Part shown: in pieces, positions 1-12,318 of the stretch | Position numbering within the stretch: the first letter of the stretch is position 1 | Layout of the letters: the number at the start of each line of letters is the position of its first letter | DNA from: Diphasiastrum complanatum | Lineage: Eukaryota > Streptophyta > Lycopodiopsida > Lycopodiales > Lycopodiaceae | Direction of reading: 5' to 3' | NCBI GenBank assembly: GCA_029204225.1 | Contig: MU831954.1 | Coordinates: 30,840-94,839 of the forward strand | Length of the DNA stretch: 64,000 bases | The notes under the pieces: generated by a model | Told to the model about the DNA's origin: nothing | The model's database searches: none | What the model saw: the letters and a program-made list of their open reading frames with translations, nothing else | Position numbers and translations under genes: made by a program

Positions 1-1660
1 AAATCTAGGGTTGGTCGATAAGGCAATAGCACTCTGATTATCACAGAATAAAATTGTAGGGTTGTACTGATATAGATTAACGTCTGACAACAAATTTCTC
101 AACCAAAACACTTTCTTAATAGATTGAGAAACAACAATGTATTCTGCTTTTGTAGAAAAAAGTGCGATAGAGGTTTGCTTACGACTGTTCCATGAGATAG
201 GACCGTCGTTGAAGAAGAATGTGAATCCAGATGTGGACTTATGATTGTCTAAATCTCCTCCCTAGCTTGCATCATAATATCCACTGAGTTGATGAAGATT
301 GTCATTGCTGACATCTCCATAGAAAATGCACTGGGCCATGGTAGCTCGAATATATCTCATGACTCTTATAAGAGCCTTCCAATGGGTAATGCCATGATTA
401 GCCATATATTGGCTGAGTGAGCTTATTGCAAAAGAGATATTAGGTCTTGTACAAACCATTGCGTACATGAGAGATCCAAGTATCGATCGATAAGGATACT
501 CTCTCATCTGCTCCTCTTCCTGCTTGGTCTGGGGACATTGGTCCTTTGACAAATGCAAGTTTGGATCCACTGGTGAGTGAGCTAATCTACAATTAATTAG
601 ATTGTATCTGTTGAGAACATTGTGAAGATACCTTTATTAAGTGATGTAAATCAGTCGTTTCGCTCTGTCTCTGTGGATTTGAATTCCTAAACAGAAGTGA
701 GCTTCACCCAGGTCAGTCATGTCAAACTCTGAAAACAACATGTACTTGGAATCCTTGACCAAATTGGTATTGTTGCTGAAGAGCAACGTATCATCCACGT
801 ATAAGGTGATGATAATGAAGGATTGCTGCACTGACTTGGAATAGACGTTGCAATCAGCAGTGTTTGGTTTAAATCCTTGTTCGATGAGGAATGTGTTGAT
901 CCTCTGAAAGCAAGCTCTGGTAGATTGTTTCAAGCCGTACAATGCTTTGTGGAGTTTACATACATGATTTTTCATATCTTCCAGAACTTATCCTTCGGGC
1001 TGGATCATGTAGATATCTTGTTGTATAACTCCATTCAGATAAGCTGTTTGTACATCAAGTTGATGTACTTTGAGGTCGGTAGCTGCAGCATAAGACAGGA
1101 GCATTCAGATTGACGAATGTTTGACTACTGGACTAAAAGTCTCGCTGTAGTCGACATTCAGGATCTGAGTGAATCCCTGTGCTACCAGTCTTGCCTTCCT
1201 ACGATCAATTGCTCCGTTGGCATTGTATTTGATCTTAAAGATCCATTTGCAATCAATGATATTGCAACCAATAGGAGTTTCAACTAATGACCATGTTTGG
1301 TTCTTGATCAGAGAGGAATAATCTCTGTCCATAGCTTCTCTCCAGAGATCAGAGTCTAGTTGGCTGAGTGCCTCTTCGACTGTCATCGGTTCCTGTATCA
1401 AGAGATAGGCAGACTCAAGAGTATACCTTGTGGGTTGTGTGCACACTCGGCTTGATCTTCTAGGAGGATTCGACTGATGAACCGCTCCTGGGACTTGTTG
1501 CTGGTTAGGAGCAACATCTTCATCTGATTTACTACCATGACTTGCTTTTGAGATTGACGAACCGATCCTCGATAAAGATTGTATTTCAGATATACAAGAT
1601 TTGTTGGGTATCAAGATCATACAGCTTATATGTATTATCAGATGAATTATATCCAATCAG
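1..1660 (-). pseudogene. Copia A: RT and RNase H remnant (minus strand, runs off the left edge)
   Basis: Read on the minus strand this is the C-terminal half of a Ty1/copia polyprotein. Blocks in order: a basic linker before RT (near 1440-1480), the RT N-terminus with CKWIFKIKYN and KARLVAQGF (near 1180-1250), the catalytic motif LYVDDTLLF (near 785-810), an RSILGSLMYAMVCTRPNISF block (near 430-495) and an RNase H block ending in DNQSAIALS (near 20-50). Frameshifts split the blocks at about 975-1105 and 570-640, so it cannot make an active enzyme. The window edge cuts the RNase H end; any 3' LTR lies outside. Confidence 0.9.
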
Positions 1661-1679
1661 GATGGTCTTGAGACCTTGG

Positions 1680-3110
1680 AAGTCCAATTTCTTCCTCGTG
1701 TCTTTTGGGATTTACGCGTAGGCAATGCACCCAAACACTCTTAGGTTCTTCAAAAAAGGCTTAGAGCCTGTCCACACCTCGTGGGGTGTCCTGTCTGAGA
1801 GGGCCTTAGTCAAACATCTATTCTGGACATAAGCTGTAGTGGAGACAGCTTCGGCCCAAAATCTCTTGGGCAGCAATGCATGCACTAGCATACATTTGGC
1901 TGATTCAACCAGAGTACGGTTCTTCCTCTCGGCTAAGCCATTAGACTAAGGACTGTAAGGAGTGATGAATTGTTGTTCAATGCCTTGGCTTTGGCAGTAC
2001 TCCTTAAACTCGATAGAGATATATTCTCCACCGTTGTCTAACCTTAGAGCCTTGATCAATCTCCTTTTCTGCACGCTCCTTGAAGATTTGAAGCAGTTGA
2101 AAGCTTCTAATTTCTTCTTTATAAAATATACCATAGTCCTTTTGGAAAAATCATCAATAAAAGTTATAAAATATTTGGCATCTTTCAATGAAGGATTTTT
2201 CATCGGGCCACAAATGTCTGAATGTACAATGTCTAGCAATCGTCTAGCAATATGTTGATGGCTTGATTTAAATGGTTTTCTAGTCTGTTTACTAACTAAT
2301 AGTCTTGACAAAGAGGTAACTCAACTTTATCATGAGGATAGTCAAGATCAAGAACAATAGATTGTCTAGACATTTGCTGTACAGCAGCATGATTCAAATG
2401 ACCAAGTCTATAATGCCAAAGTAAACTTTTATTTGCATGAATAGAAGATGCTCCTTGATGGTTGGTCATGAAGGCATCATGATCCGCTTCTTGAATAGGC
2501 TGTGGAGCTTCTGCAACTACATTTGCCACTTGATTCGACTTTCCCTTGCTGTTGTTCTTCGCTTGTAGTATCCGACAGTCTTGAATTTCGTGGTTGTTTC
2601 GCTTGCAATATCTATAGAACAACTTCTCCTTTGTCTACGGATTGGATTGTTCTTTGTGCTGAGCTGGTTTCTGGTCTGGCTTTGATTGCTTTGGGTCTTT
2701 CTTCTTGTTCTGCTTAGTCGTGCTCTTGTTGGTGTATAAGACGTGAGAATCAGCTGAGGAACTTGAGGCTTCATTCCTCTGCGTGTCTTCCTGAAACAAC
2801 ATAGTAATGACTCTTGAAAGAGTCAATTCTAGATGTGTCGTGATGATCATCACCCAGCTGTCGTATGAGCTTGGCAAGCTTGTAAGTAGTTGCATCACTG
2901 CGTCTTGATCGTCTATGACAGATTCGACAGTGGCCATTTGCCTTAGCAGGTTCTTGAATTAATTAATACGATTCTGCAAGGAATCACCATTCTCCATCTT
3001 GAGGGAGTAAATTTTTTTTTTCTGAGATGTAGCTTGGAAGCTATATCTCGCACTTTGTATAGTGCTCAAGATATCCCAGACTTCTTTCAATGAAATAGCT
3101 CAAAAAGAAA
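1680..3110 (-). pseudogene. Copia A: gag and integrase remnant
   Basis: Minus-strand continuation of copia A. Gag shows LLTSLPSSYDSWVMIIT (near 2835-2885), followed by a zinc-knuckle remnant at about 2575-2622 in which the first cysteine of the C-x2-C-x4-H-x4-C motif is tyrosine (FYRYC). The protease region is missing. A GAG-pre-integrase block with LLWHYRLGHLNH follows (near 2390-2425), then integrase with VHSDICGPM (near 2195-2225) and RLDNGGEYI (near 2015-2045). Several frameshifts separate the blocks. The missing protease and mutated knuckle show that it is dead. Confidence 0.88.
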
Positions 3111-3570
3111 ATGAACACAAAAAAGAAACGAACGAGAAATGAACTCGAACGGAAAGTGTTCGTGCACAGCGGAATGAGCTATATGACTCTTTCCCTAAGC
3201 ATGACTATGCCTATCAGTAACGAACAGACTAATAATAACTTGCTAAAAATAAATTATCAGATTGAGCAACTAGAAAAGTCAGATAGAATGAAAACAAGCA
3301 TATCAATATTGACCCAGATTTGAATGCAGAACAAAAGGGCTGTTATCAGATTAAGTATAACAAAAAATACATGTCAATAATGCGGTAGGGCCCCACAAGA
3401 CAATAGCGAGCGATACCACGTGCTCCACAAAGCTAATTCAATTTGTAAAGAAATGAAACCTATTATTGACAATAAAGAATCAATGCACGAGGCATCTACT
3501 TCGTCTATCTCTGATAAGCTTCAAATGCTAAATTTACACACACTTGATCTTCAATCTCTTAATCAATGAT
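3111..3570 (-). other. Upstream part of copia A with a primer-binding-site-like match
   Basis: No gene is visible. On the minus strand TGGTATCGCTCG near 3410-3421 resembles the plant copia primer-binding site TGGTATCAGAGC, so the following bases to about 3570 may be the remains of copia A's 5' LTR. A gypsy fragment cuts it off. The LTR reading is inference from position and a partial match only. Confidence 0.35.
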
Positions 3571-4384
3571 CAATCTCAAGAGAGGTCAACCTAGTGAGCC
3601 TATTGAGTGGAATGATGAATTGGACCAATGCTTTGAGAAACTCAAGCAAATGGTTGTTTCAGCTCCTGTTTTACAGATCATGAATCCTGATATACCTTAC
3701 ATCATGTGAACTACCGCAAGTGATTTGATGATAGGGGCAGTTCTTCTACAAGAGGATAGGCCGATAGTAATTGAAAGCAAGAAACTCATGGGGCCTCAGT
3801 TACATTACACAACTAAGGAGAAGGAGTCATTTGTTGTGATACATGCACTTAGAACTTGGAGGCATTATCTTTATGGTAGTCAATTTATAGTGTATATAGG
3901 TCACCAGTCTCTAAAGTACTTTTGTAATCAGAATGATCTGAGGGGTCATAAAGCTCGCTCGGTTGAGCTTATGCAAAAATTTGATCATGAAATTTGATAT
4001 ATCAAGGGCAGTTCTAACCAAGTTGCAGATGCACTTAGTCAGATTGGTGAACTAAATGAACTTTCATTCACCCAAATTTCCACTGATCTATCTCTTTCAC
4101 TGAGAGAGAGGTGTGAATGAGAATCTCATTTTGGTCCCATTTGGAAGATGGTGGAAATAGGAAAAAATGAGAATGGAATAGAGATTTACTCACAGGGGTC
4201 TCAAGTTCCTAAGAAAGATAAGAAGATAGAGGAACAGTTCTCTATGCGAGGTGGTTTACTATTATATTTGTGTACCAACGAATGATGAGTTAAATAAGAG
4301 GATTCTTTATGAGTGTCATGATGTTCCCTGTGCAGGTCATTTGGGTATATACATGACTTTGGACATGGTCAGAAGAGAGTTTTA
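3571..4384 (+). pseudogene. Ty3/gypsy RT-RNase H and integrase zinc-finger fragment
   Basis: Plus-strand translation starts with EPIEWNDELDQCFEKLKQ, the end of a Ty3/gypsy RT. It runs through a stop at about 3706 into gypsy RNase H (GAVLLQEDRPIVIESKKL, then LHYTTKEKESFVVIHALR and YGSQFIVYIGHQSLKYF), and ends in an integrase H2C2-like stretch (LYECHDVPCAGHLG, 4308-4350). At 4385 it changes abruptly to copia RT sequence. Internal stops at about 3706, 3996 and 4375 show it is non-functional. Confidence 0.85.
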
Positions 4385-5945
4385 ATGGTCAAAACTCAAG
4401 ATGCTGTGAAGTGGCAAGAAGCTATGGAAAGCGAGTATAACTCACTTTTCACGAATCAGACTTGGACACTGGTCAACTTTCCCACTCACAAGAGAGTTAT
4501 CAACAACAAGTGGATCTTCAAAAAGAAGATCAACTCTGATGGTTCCATTGCAAAATGGAAAGCATGACTGGTGGCTAAAGGATTCACTCAAGTCCAAAGA
4601 GTGGGTTATCAAAAAATTTTCAGTCCTGTTGTCAAGATGCAGTCAATCAGGACTCTGATTGTGTTAGCAACCGTGGAAGACCTCGAAATGCACCAAATGG
4701 ATGTCAAGACAACATTTCTTAATGTCAATGTCAAAGAGGAGCTGTACACTTTCCAATCGAAAGGATTCGAAGTCAAAGGCCAAGAGCACAAAGTGTGCAA
4801 GCTGCACAAAGCAATCTATGGTCCGAAACAGACCGCAAGAGCATGGTTCGATAGAATCAACTCTTACCTCATTCAATTAGGATTTGCAAATAATTCAGCT
4901 AACTGTAATGTTTATTTAAAGCATATAGACACCAATTCAGTTCACAAAGCTCTTTACGTAGATGATGTATTTATTTTGTCTAATGACACTTCTCTTCTGC
5001 ACACTACTAAGAGTGATCTATCAAAGGAATTTGACATGACTGATTTAGGAGCTGTTCATTCTTTGCTAGGAATTCACATTACTAGAGATAGACTTTAGAA
5101 GAAGATCTATCTTAGCCAGTTGGCATATCTAAAAGGCATTTTAGAAAAGTTTCATATGTCTGATTACAAACCAATTGATACCCCAATGGATCCAAGTATA
5201 GTATTGACTAAACCTTCTTGTGCTGAGATTGATAGTGAAGTACTCGACTTAGCGAAGTACCCTTATCATTCACTAATTGGATCTCTAATGTATGCAATGT
5301 TGTGTACTAGCCCAGATTTAGCTTATAATATTAGCACGTTGAGTCAATTCATGTCTAATCCTAGGATCTCTCATTGGAAAGCATCGAAGAGACTGATGAG
5401 ATATATTCAAGGAAGTTTACATCACATCTTATGTTACAATGGAAATGCTATCAACCCACTCGTCCTGCGAGGCTACTCCAACTCAGATTGGGGAGGAACA
5501 GTCTCTACCAGCAAATCTACCTCCGGGTTCGGTTTGTATCTGCTAGGGGGACCAATTTCATGGAACTCAAGGAAGCAAAAATTAATTGCGCTTTCTTTGA
5601 TAGAGTCAAACTACATCACAATATGTCAAGCTTCAAAAGAAGCTGTATGGATTAAGTTATTAATTCACGACTTATATCACACTAAGTTTAGTGGTATCAC
5701 CATTCTATGTGACAACTTGACTGTATTTCACTATCACTAAATCTCAGATTTCATAGCAAATTCAAGCACATAGAAATCCAGTATCATTTCATTCGCGGGA
5801 GAGTTTTTTCAGGGCAAGTGATCCTTCAATACTCTGCCACAACAAAAATGGTTGTAGACATCTTCACCAAAGTGCTTTCCAGGATCAAGCACCATAAATT
5901 CTTCAACAAGCTGAACCTGACGAAGATACCAAGGCACCAACCGTG
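4385..5945 (+). pseudogene. Copia B: RT and RNase H fragment
   Basis: Copia RT begins at WQEAMESEYNSLFTNQTW and continues through KWIFKKKINSDG to a TGA at 4565, which fits a CGA-to-TGA change at a CpG inside the normal KARLVAKGF motif. RT resumes with LVAKGFTQVQRVGY, LYVDDVFILS (near 4950-4980) and FDMTDLGAVH. A TAG at 5096 precedes the RNase H part (RGYSNSDWGGT, then ALSLIESNYI). A further frameshift lies near 5735, and the C-terminus (IFTKVLSRIKHHKF) runs to the polypurine tract at 5951. Gag, protease and integrase are absent; the 5' end is the gypsy junction. Confidence 0.88.
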
Positions 5946-5950
5946 ACCTT

Positions 5951-6970
5951 AAGGGGGACTATTGGAAATTAAGCACACAATTGTCTCCTTGGTGAATGAC
6001 TAATTTCTATTTCACGATTCTTCCTACATGTTTATTGATCATTGATCTAGGGTCCGATGAAACCAACTTTGGTTCTATGTCTACTCATCTGATACCTGCA
6101 GGAATCACAAACTTAAAAAGCCAATTTATCTGAAGAACGTCTACAACGAGCTTCCGGTTGATCTCCAGCAAAGGGTAACCATTCCTGTCATAATTTCAAA
6201 GTTCAGATGTCAATTTAATAACTTGAAGTCATTGAAGACTTGGCCATCTTCAAGGACTTCCACAAAATCTGTATTTAGAACAAGTCTGCAGAAATACATT
6301 ACTTTTTCAACAATATGCAGAAATACACTATGTTTTCAGTAGTTGCGACTTTTTTACATCTTTCCAAAATGCAACACTTGCATAGTTCAAAAGTTTACCT
6401 GTTTTTAACACACCTTCGGCTCTTTGCAAAAAATGCTAAGAGAGAGAAAATCCCGAAAGTCATCTATTTTCATGCATTAAAATGTTTTAAAGACATCACC
6501 ATCTTTTTGAGGGCACCTTCAGCTTCTTGCGAAAAGAGCGAAAAAAGAGAAAACTCCGAAGGTTGTCTACAATAAACGAAGAATGTTACAGCGACATCCT
6601 CGTCCATGTCAACGATGCTGAATTATTGACCATAAATACTGTGTACAGTTGTCACAGAAGCCATATACTTCCAAGTACAACGACTTTCCCAATTAAGTGA
6701 CAAGCATTCAATGTAATTAATACACGGATGAAGTCTATAAATAGATCATCCAAGCACAGATTACGGGTTGCTCCATCCATGAGATGCATTATTTGAGCCT
6801 CTCAATTATGCCGTCAATTTTGATTGTAATTGCTATTTTGTATTGTGCTTCAGTGTAATATAACAACAACTTGTTTTTATCTGTGTACAACGTAGATGAA
6901 TGCTTGTTGTGATTGAATGCACTTTCATTGTTGTTTGATCGCGCTTGTTTACTCACTTTGATCAGAACAT
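5951..6970 (+). repeat. Copia B polypurine tract and probable 3' LTR
   Basis: AAGGGGGAC at 5951-5959 is a typical copia polypurine tract directly after the RNase H end. The LTR should begin at 5960 with TATTGG, probably a decayed TGTTGG. A TATA box (TATAAATAG, 6736-6744) fits an LTR promoter. The right edge is not fixed; a plausible end is near 6968-6970 (GATCAGAACA). No matching 5' LTR is in the window. From here to 7221 nothing else is recognisable. Confidence 0.55.
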
Positions 6971-7299
6971 GGACGTCTACAATTCCTCAGTTTGTGATCA
7001 GATGATGGTTGTCTTTGACACTTGAGAAACTCGCGTTATCATACTGCTCTTCCATTTATTTCAGAACTATACTTCACATTGAATCTGATTTCAGAATTAC
7101 TACATACAAACCATCTCTAATCTCTTCGGTGGACTGTACTCTTGTTTCAAAGTATGACTTATTTTTTAACATCTTCTTGGGCAATTAGAACACTTACAGC
7201 TGCAATTATATTTAGCATAAGCTATCTATTAGACTGCTTTTGCATTCGTGTGATAAGGGCTCGTTTAACAGTCTCCCAATATGTATGCTCAGTTTCATC

Positions 7300-8287
7300 T
7301 TGTGGCTTGGGGGTTGGATTGGTTAGGGTATTGACTAGCCTCTCCATATTGGTTGGGTGGTTCATGCTCCACAGGTGTCCTTTTGGTTTGCACGTGACAA
7401 GATTCTTGAAGATCTTCACTTGGCAATCGTAATACTTGGATGTATGCTTTGTGCCGGAAGATGATCAACCAAGGCACTATAGCCTTGGCGATATCCAATG
7501 TTGTACTTGGCGTTTGTATATTTGCGCCCATAATCTTCAACCTACAACACAAATCAAATGATTAGAAAAAACCAAAAAATTATTGATAAACAAAAACATA
7601 TCAAATGCAATTAGCTAAAAGATAATCTCTTACAAATTGGGCATGCACGATCCAAGTTGAGATTGGCCTAAAAGACTAAGCCCTAATTTTGTTGCCTCTC
7701 TTTGTTGCTTAAAGCACTTGGGATTGGGATGCTTGGATTCATTAATAACCTTCTCCCAATCTTTTTTAGATCCCCATCCCGGGCTCTTCTTGCCTTTATT
7801 ACATAATCGTCTTAACGATTGGCACTTATGACGAATATGCGTACACATACTCATCTTTGACCATTTGTCATTAAATCGAATTGGTTGTGAAAACTCACTG
7901 TACAATATATCAAGTATCTTATCTTTGTCCCCTTGGTTTTGTTGCTCCCAAGGGTTAAACAAATCGTGACCAAAGTATTTAAGAGTAAGGTCGTGAAATC
8001 TATTGATGACAACCTTACCCCTAATCTCCATGATGATGAAATCGTCCTCATCAAGGTCATAGAAAACATTTGTGAATTCTTTTGATGGCATCTCCGTCAA
8101 AACGAATCCACAATGTTGTTGATCGGATTCTCCTCTGGAAAGTCAAAGGGCTTTCATCCTTTGAATTTCCTTGGGAGATAGAATAGTAAAAAATCTCGCA
8201 CTCTTGATTAGATCCCAAGGCTTGTCCTCTTCCACCAGATGAGGATCTTGGCCTCTTCCTTGATGCTTCGCTACCACTAGTAGACAT
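7300..8287 (-). pseudogene. Broken two-exon gene, possibly of plant transposase origin
   Basis: Minus strand. An ATG at 8287 opens a Ser/Arg-rich start (MSTSGSEASRKRPRSSSGG). A frameshift near 8120-8140 moves into a second frame covering 8100-7630, with W, R and K spacing (KKDWEKVINESKHPNPKCF, KQQREATKLG) loosely like the plant Ptta/En/Spm transposase domain (Transposase_24). A strong splice donor, TTT|GTAAGAG, lies near 7632, and a pyrimidine-led acceptor, TTGTAG, near 7538. A second exon then runs to about 7300 (LPSEDLQESCHVQTKRT). The signals suggest a once-spliced gene. The family is not certain; no CACTA ends were found. Confidence 0.4.
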
Positions 8288-8432
8288 GACTATTGAGAGA
8301 AAAAGAGAAAGTTGTGAAAAGAACTTGGAAAGATATGAAATGTGAAAAATGAAAAAGAGTGTGTGTGTAAGAGAGAGAGTGAGAGAGAGAAAAAGAAACA
8401 AAAGTGTGTGAAAAATGAAAAGGAGATTTGAA

Positions 8433-8586
<154 letters not shown>

Positions 8587-8825
8587 AAGAAATTAGAGAT
8601 TGAGAGTGTGAGGGAGTGAGAGTGAGAGCGAGCCTCAAGAAATCCACAAGAAAGCATGGAAAAATCTCGAAAGAGGGCATTTTTATACACTTTTTTAATT
8701 TCAAGTGTCACGTGGCTTTGGCATGGAACTTTTAGCCATGTGTGGCAGTGCCACACGGTTTTTTCTTGCCTAAAAATCCATGTGCACGGCCTAATAGGTG
8801 TCAAGCTCTTCACATTTCTACCTCC

Positions 8826-10535
8826 CAATCATCTGATATGCTTTGGCATTTCAGATTAGGACATTTGAGCTTCAATATTATTCAACAAATGTCGATTCAG
8901 AGACTAGTACAAGATCTGCCTTTTGTCAACAAGCCAACTTCTCATTGTGAAAGTTGTATAATCAGCAACCATGCTAGAAGTCCTTTAATTTTTGACTCAG
9001 TTAAGAGTCTTTGGACAGAAGTTATTACTACAATTGCCTATCTACAAAATCGATCCATCACCAAAGCCCTGAATGGCAAGACACTTTATGAGGTGTGGAC
9101 ACCATCACTCAAGAATATTAGAGTATTTGGATGCATTGCTTATGCTCAAATCCCCAAAGATCTAAGAAAAAAGCTAGATGACAAAAGCACAAAATTGATT
9201 TCTATTGGCTACTCCCTAGATCACAAGGCATACAAGTTCTACAATCTAAAAACAGAAAAAACATTCATGACTAGAGATGCCATTTTAAAAGAAGATCAAT
9301 TTATCAACCACAAGGAAAAAGCTCGAGAAATTTCCAATCCAAGTATCGAAGAATTTCTGATCCATGTATCAAAAAAGGCTCCAGAATCAGAAAATTAATA
9401 CAAACTCAAAAAATGAGCCTAAACAATAGAGGGTCAAAATTCATTCAAGAAGATCAAACCGACCCAGACAACCTCCATTTCGGTTTATGGATGATGCAGC
9501 ATGGTACTTCGTGCTGGAACCAAATACAGTTTTGGAGGTGTTGTCTACACTTGATGATGGTCAATGGAAAGCAGCGATGGACATAGAATTCAATTCCATG
9601 TTGGAGAATCAAACGTGGACAGTCACTGAGCTGCCAAAGGATCAAAATTTGATTCCATGTAAATGGATATTCAAGAAAAAGTATGATGCTGAAGGAAGGT
9701 TAAACCGATACAAAGCCAGGCTGGTCACCACAAGCTACTACCCGGATTTCAGATCTGGACTATTCCGAGACCTTCAACCCAATTGTTAGGCATGCTTCAA
9801 TCCGACTATTACTTTCCTTTGCAACTGTAGCAGATCTCAAGTTCATCAAATGGATGTCCAGACCGCTTTCCTCAACTAGACCATTGAAGAGAAAATCTAT
9901 ACGTCACAACCAGAGAGATATGAAGTTAGAAGTAAGCAACACTTTGTATGTAAAATCCATAAGGCACATGGGTTGAAACAGTCACCCAGGGTGTGGTTCC
10001 ATAAAATCAATGCATTTCTTATTAGAATAGTTTTATTCCAAACTCAGCAGACTCGAATGTCTCCCTCAAGTTTGTATCAAATTTTCTCATCATCATCACT
10101 CTTTATGTGGATGATACAAATTTGAATATGGATCTTTGTTGTTCTTTGTGTAAATTTAGTTTTTGTTTTGTGTGGATTTGATTTTTTTAGGTCAGAGTAC
10201 ATTGTTGGCACAAATGTTACAAAGGAGGCAATTTGGCTGAGGCACCTGCTAGCAGAAATTGACCTAGCACAATCACATCCAACGACCATCTTTTGTGACA
10301 ACCAAAGTACCATAGCTCTCTCCCTTTCAATCCGAGATTTCATTCTCAAAGCAAACATATCGAAATCAGATATCACTATTTAAGAGAGAAAGTGCAAAGC
10401 AAGGATGTATCATTAGTATACTATAGGACATAATTATAGGCAGCATATTACTTCACAAAGACTTTGTCAAAGGAGCACCATCTCAGATTCGACGACATGT
10501 TGAATCTGAAAATCGAAAGTTTGCAGGATTCACAT
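8826..10535 (+). pseudogene. Copia C: internally deleted polyprotein remnant
   Basis: The relic opens with GAG-pre-integrase (MLWHFRLGHLSFNIIQQM, then CESCIISNHARSP near 8948-8985). It jumps straight to the end of integrase (TTIAYLQNRSITKALNGKT), so the DDE catalytic core is missing. The chromodomain-like linker (GYSLDHKAYKFYN) and a basic RPRQPPFRF linker follow, then RT from 9487 (QWKAAMDIEFNSMLENQTW, CKWIFKKKYD). After a frameshift near 9760 RT continues to LYVDDT (near 10095-10115). It jumps again to the end of RNase H (SEYIVGTNVTKEAIWLRHL, 10195 onward). About 200 codons of RT/RNase H are missing. Confidence 0.85.
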
Positions 10536-10950
10536 TAAGGGGGAGTGTTGAAATTCGATGCTTAGCCTCAAATCCATTCATTAATGAGCATCCTAAAAAC
10601 CAGAAATAGAAGGCTCAAATTTCTCAGCAGAATATTGAAAAATTTAGGATTGAACTTTCCAGAATATTTTGACACCGTATCGACTCAAAAAATCCTATAT
10701 TTTTTTATACCCAAAATTAGAATTTCTCGATACGAGATCGATTTTCGACACTAATGTTGTAAAAAATATTAATGTTTGTGAACATTTGATGACGAGTGAC
10801 ACTCTATTCATTTTGAACATAATATTGATGTCATATTAGAATCATGATTATCACAATTGAGCATAACCAATCATTAGGAGGGTTTTGAGCTCTAAAAAGA
10901 CCCTTTAAGAATTTGTGCAAGATGTCTTTTATATTATTAAAATGTTATAA
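10536..10950 (+). repeat. Copia C polypurine tract and start of 3' LTR
   Basis: TAAGGGGGAG (10536-10545) follows the RNase H end, and TGTTGAAATTCG at 10546 is a canonical LTR start. The right edge cannot be defined because there is no 5' LTR to compare with; 10950 is only a limit for description. The remaining bases to 11412 show no recognisable gene. Confidence 0.5.
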
Positions 10951-11412
10951 CACTAACACTTTTCAAATTATGTGTTGTAACTAAGATGAATGTCGAGGTT
11001 TTTTTATAAGATGGTTTTTGATGAATTTTGGATCCTGACCTCTTGGAATACATAAAAAGAAATAAAGGGAACCCGATGAGGTGAAATATCCTCTTGGGCC
11101 TAGGAAATTGAACATAGTTATTTTTTTTGATGCCATTCCTATAGCACAATCCATAGTGCATGTCATGCTCATTAGAATATACAGACATTACAGGATTTGT
11201 GTGTAAGCAATTCAAATACCTACACCAGAAGACCATCGATGCAGTTCACTCTTAAAGGAAGTATCCCAACATTTTAATAGAACAACGTCATTTACAATTG
11301 GTAACCATAAGATCTCATGAATATGTGAATCGAGAGCCAACCTCTACGAGCTCCATAGGTTACGGAGAGGGAAAAACCATCCAACATATAACTACAAAAA
11401 CAATCAAGAAGG

Positions 11413-11688
11413 CTTTCTGAGGATGCCTAAGGAGTAAGATAAGAAAGCGCAAATGGAAGAGAATCTGCTAAGAATGATACTTAGGGATTGGTAGGACCCA
11501 AAAAGCACCTATCATTGGAAAATGGAACAAAAATCAAAAGTCATCTAGGCTGTGGCATATCCAGCACAAAGAGGATAGGTTATCGATGAGGTACAACTCG
11601 TCTTTGTAGGATATCAATAAGACCATCATCCTAAGAGTCAAACAAAGTGATGGACAAAAGAGTGCACATTGGAGAGAGTGGAATGTTG
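11413..11688 (+). repeat. Direct repeat, copy 1 (about 280 bp)
   Basis: Starting at CTTTCTGAGGATGCCTAAGG, this stretch reappears at 12319-12599 with small substitutions and indels, about 906-911 bp downstream. Shared blocks include GACCCAAAAAGCACCTATCA and TCGTCTTTGTAGGATATCAA. No coding capacity is seen. It may be the LTR pair of a tiny non-autonomous element or a tandem array unit. Confidence 0.85.
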
Positions 11689-12318
11689 TCAAAGCCATGA
11701 TAAACATCAAATTTGAATTATCTTGAGTGGTAGGAGACAATTCCATCTACCAGGGAACATCTCAAGTGATAAACAATAATTTGGAGCTATATCACATGAT
11801 AGGGGTCAATTCCATTGATAAGTGATAAAAAAACAATCAATCTAAATGTACTAAACTCGATATTAGTCAATTTGATCACTCGATGAGCTAATTCGAGTGC
11901 TGAGGACTAGATTTGAAGTTTTTCACATATGAGAAATCAAATTCAAATTTTTTCGAGTGATAAACATCAAAATTTAAGCTATATTGTGAGTGATAACAGC
12001 CAATTCCATACATATGAGGGATCAAACTCAAGAAATATGCATAACCTAAGCTTGAGGCTAGCCAAGTGTATTGATCCCTTCGTCGAGTGCTAAGGAAAAA
12101 ATTATAGCGTGGGCATCAAAGTCAAACCATGTTGAGCAAAGAGACATTAAATTTGAGCTCTTAAATGTCCTAAAGTTGACATTCCTCTAATTTGATCGCC
12201 CAATGGAAAATCTCGAGTGATAAGATTCAAAACTGACTTATCTATGATGATGGACATCAAATTTGAATTATTTCGTGGGATAGGGGTAAACCACGTTTAA
12301 CTTCATTAAAAGAAAAGA
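11689..12318 (+). repeat. Degenerate short tandem motif between the direct repeats
   Basis: A loosely conserved motif of the form GAGTGATAA-CATCAAATTTGAGCT, followed by GATAGGGGTCAATTCCAT-like text, recurs at irregular spacing (near 11700, 11770, 11960, 12180, 12245). This looks like an old degenerate tandem array. No gene is recognised. Confidence 0.5.
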
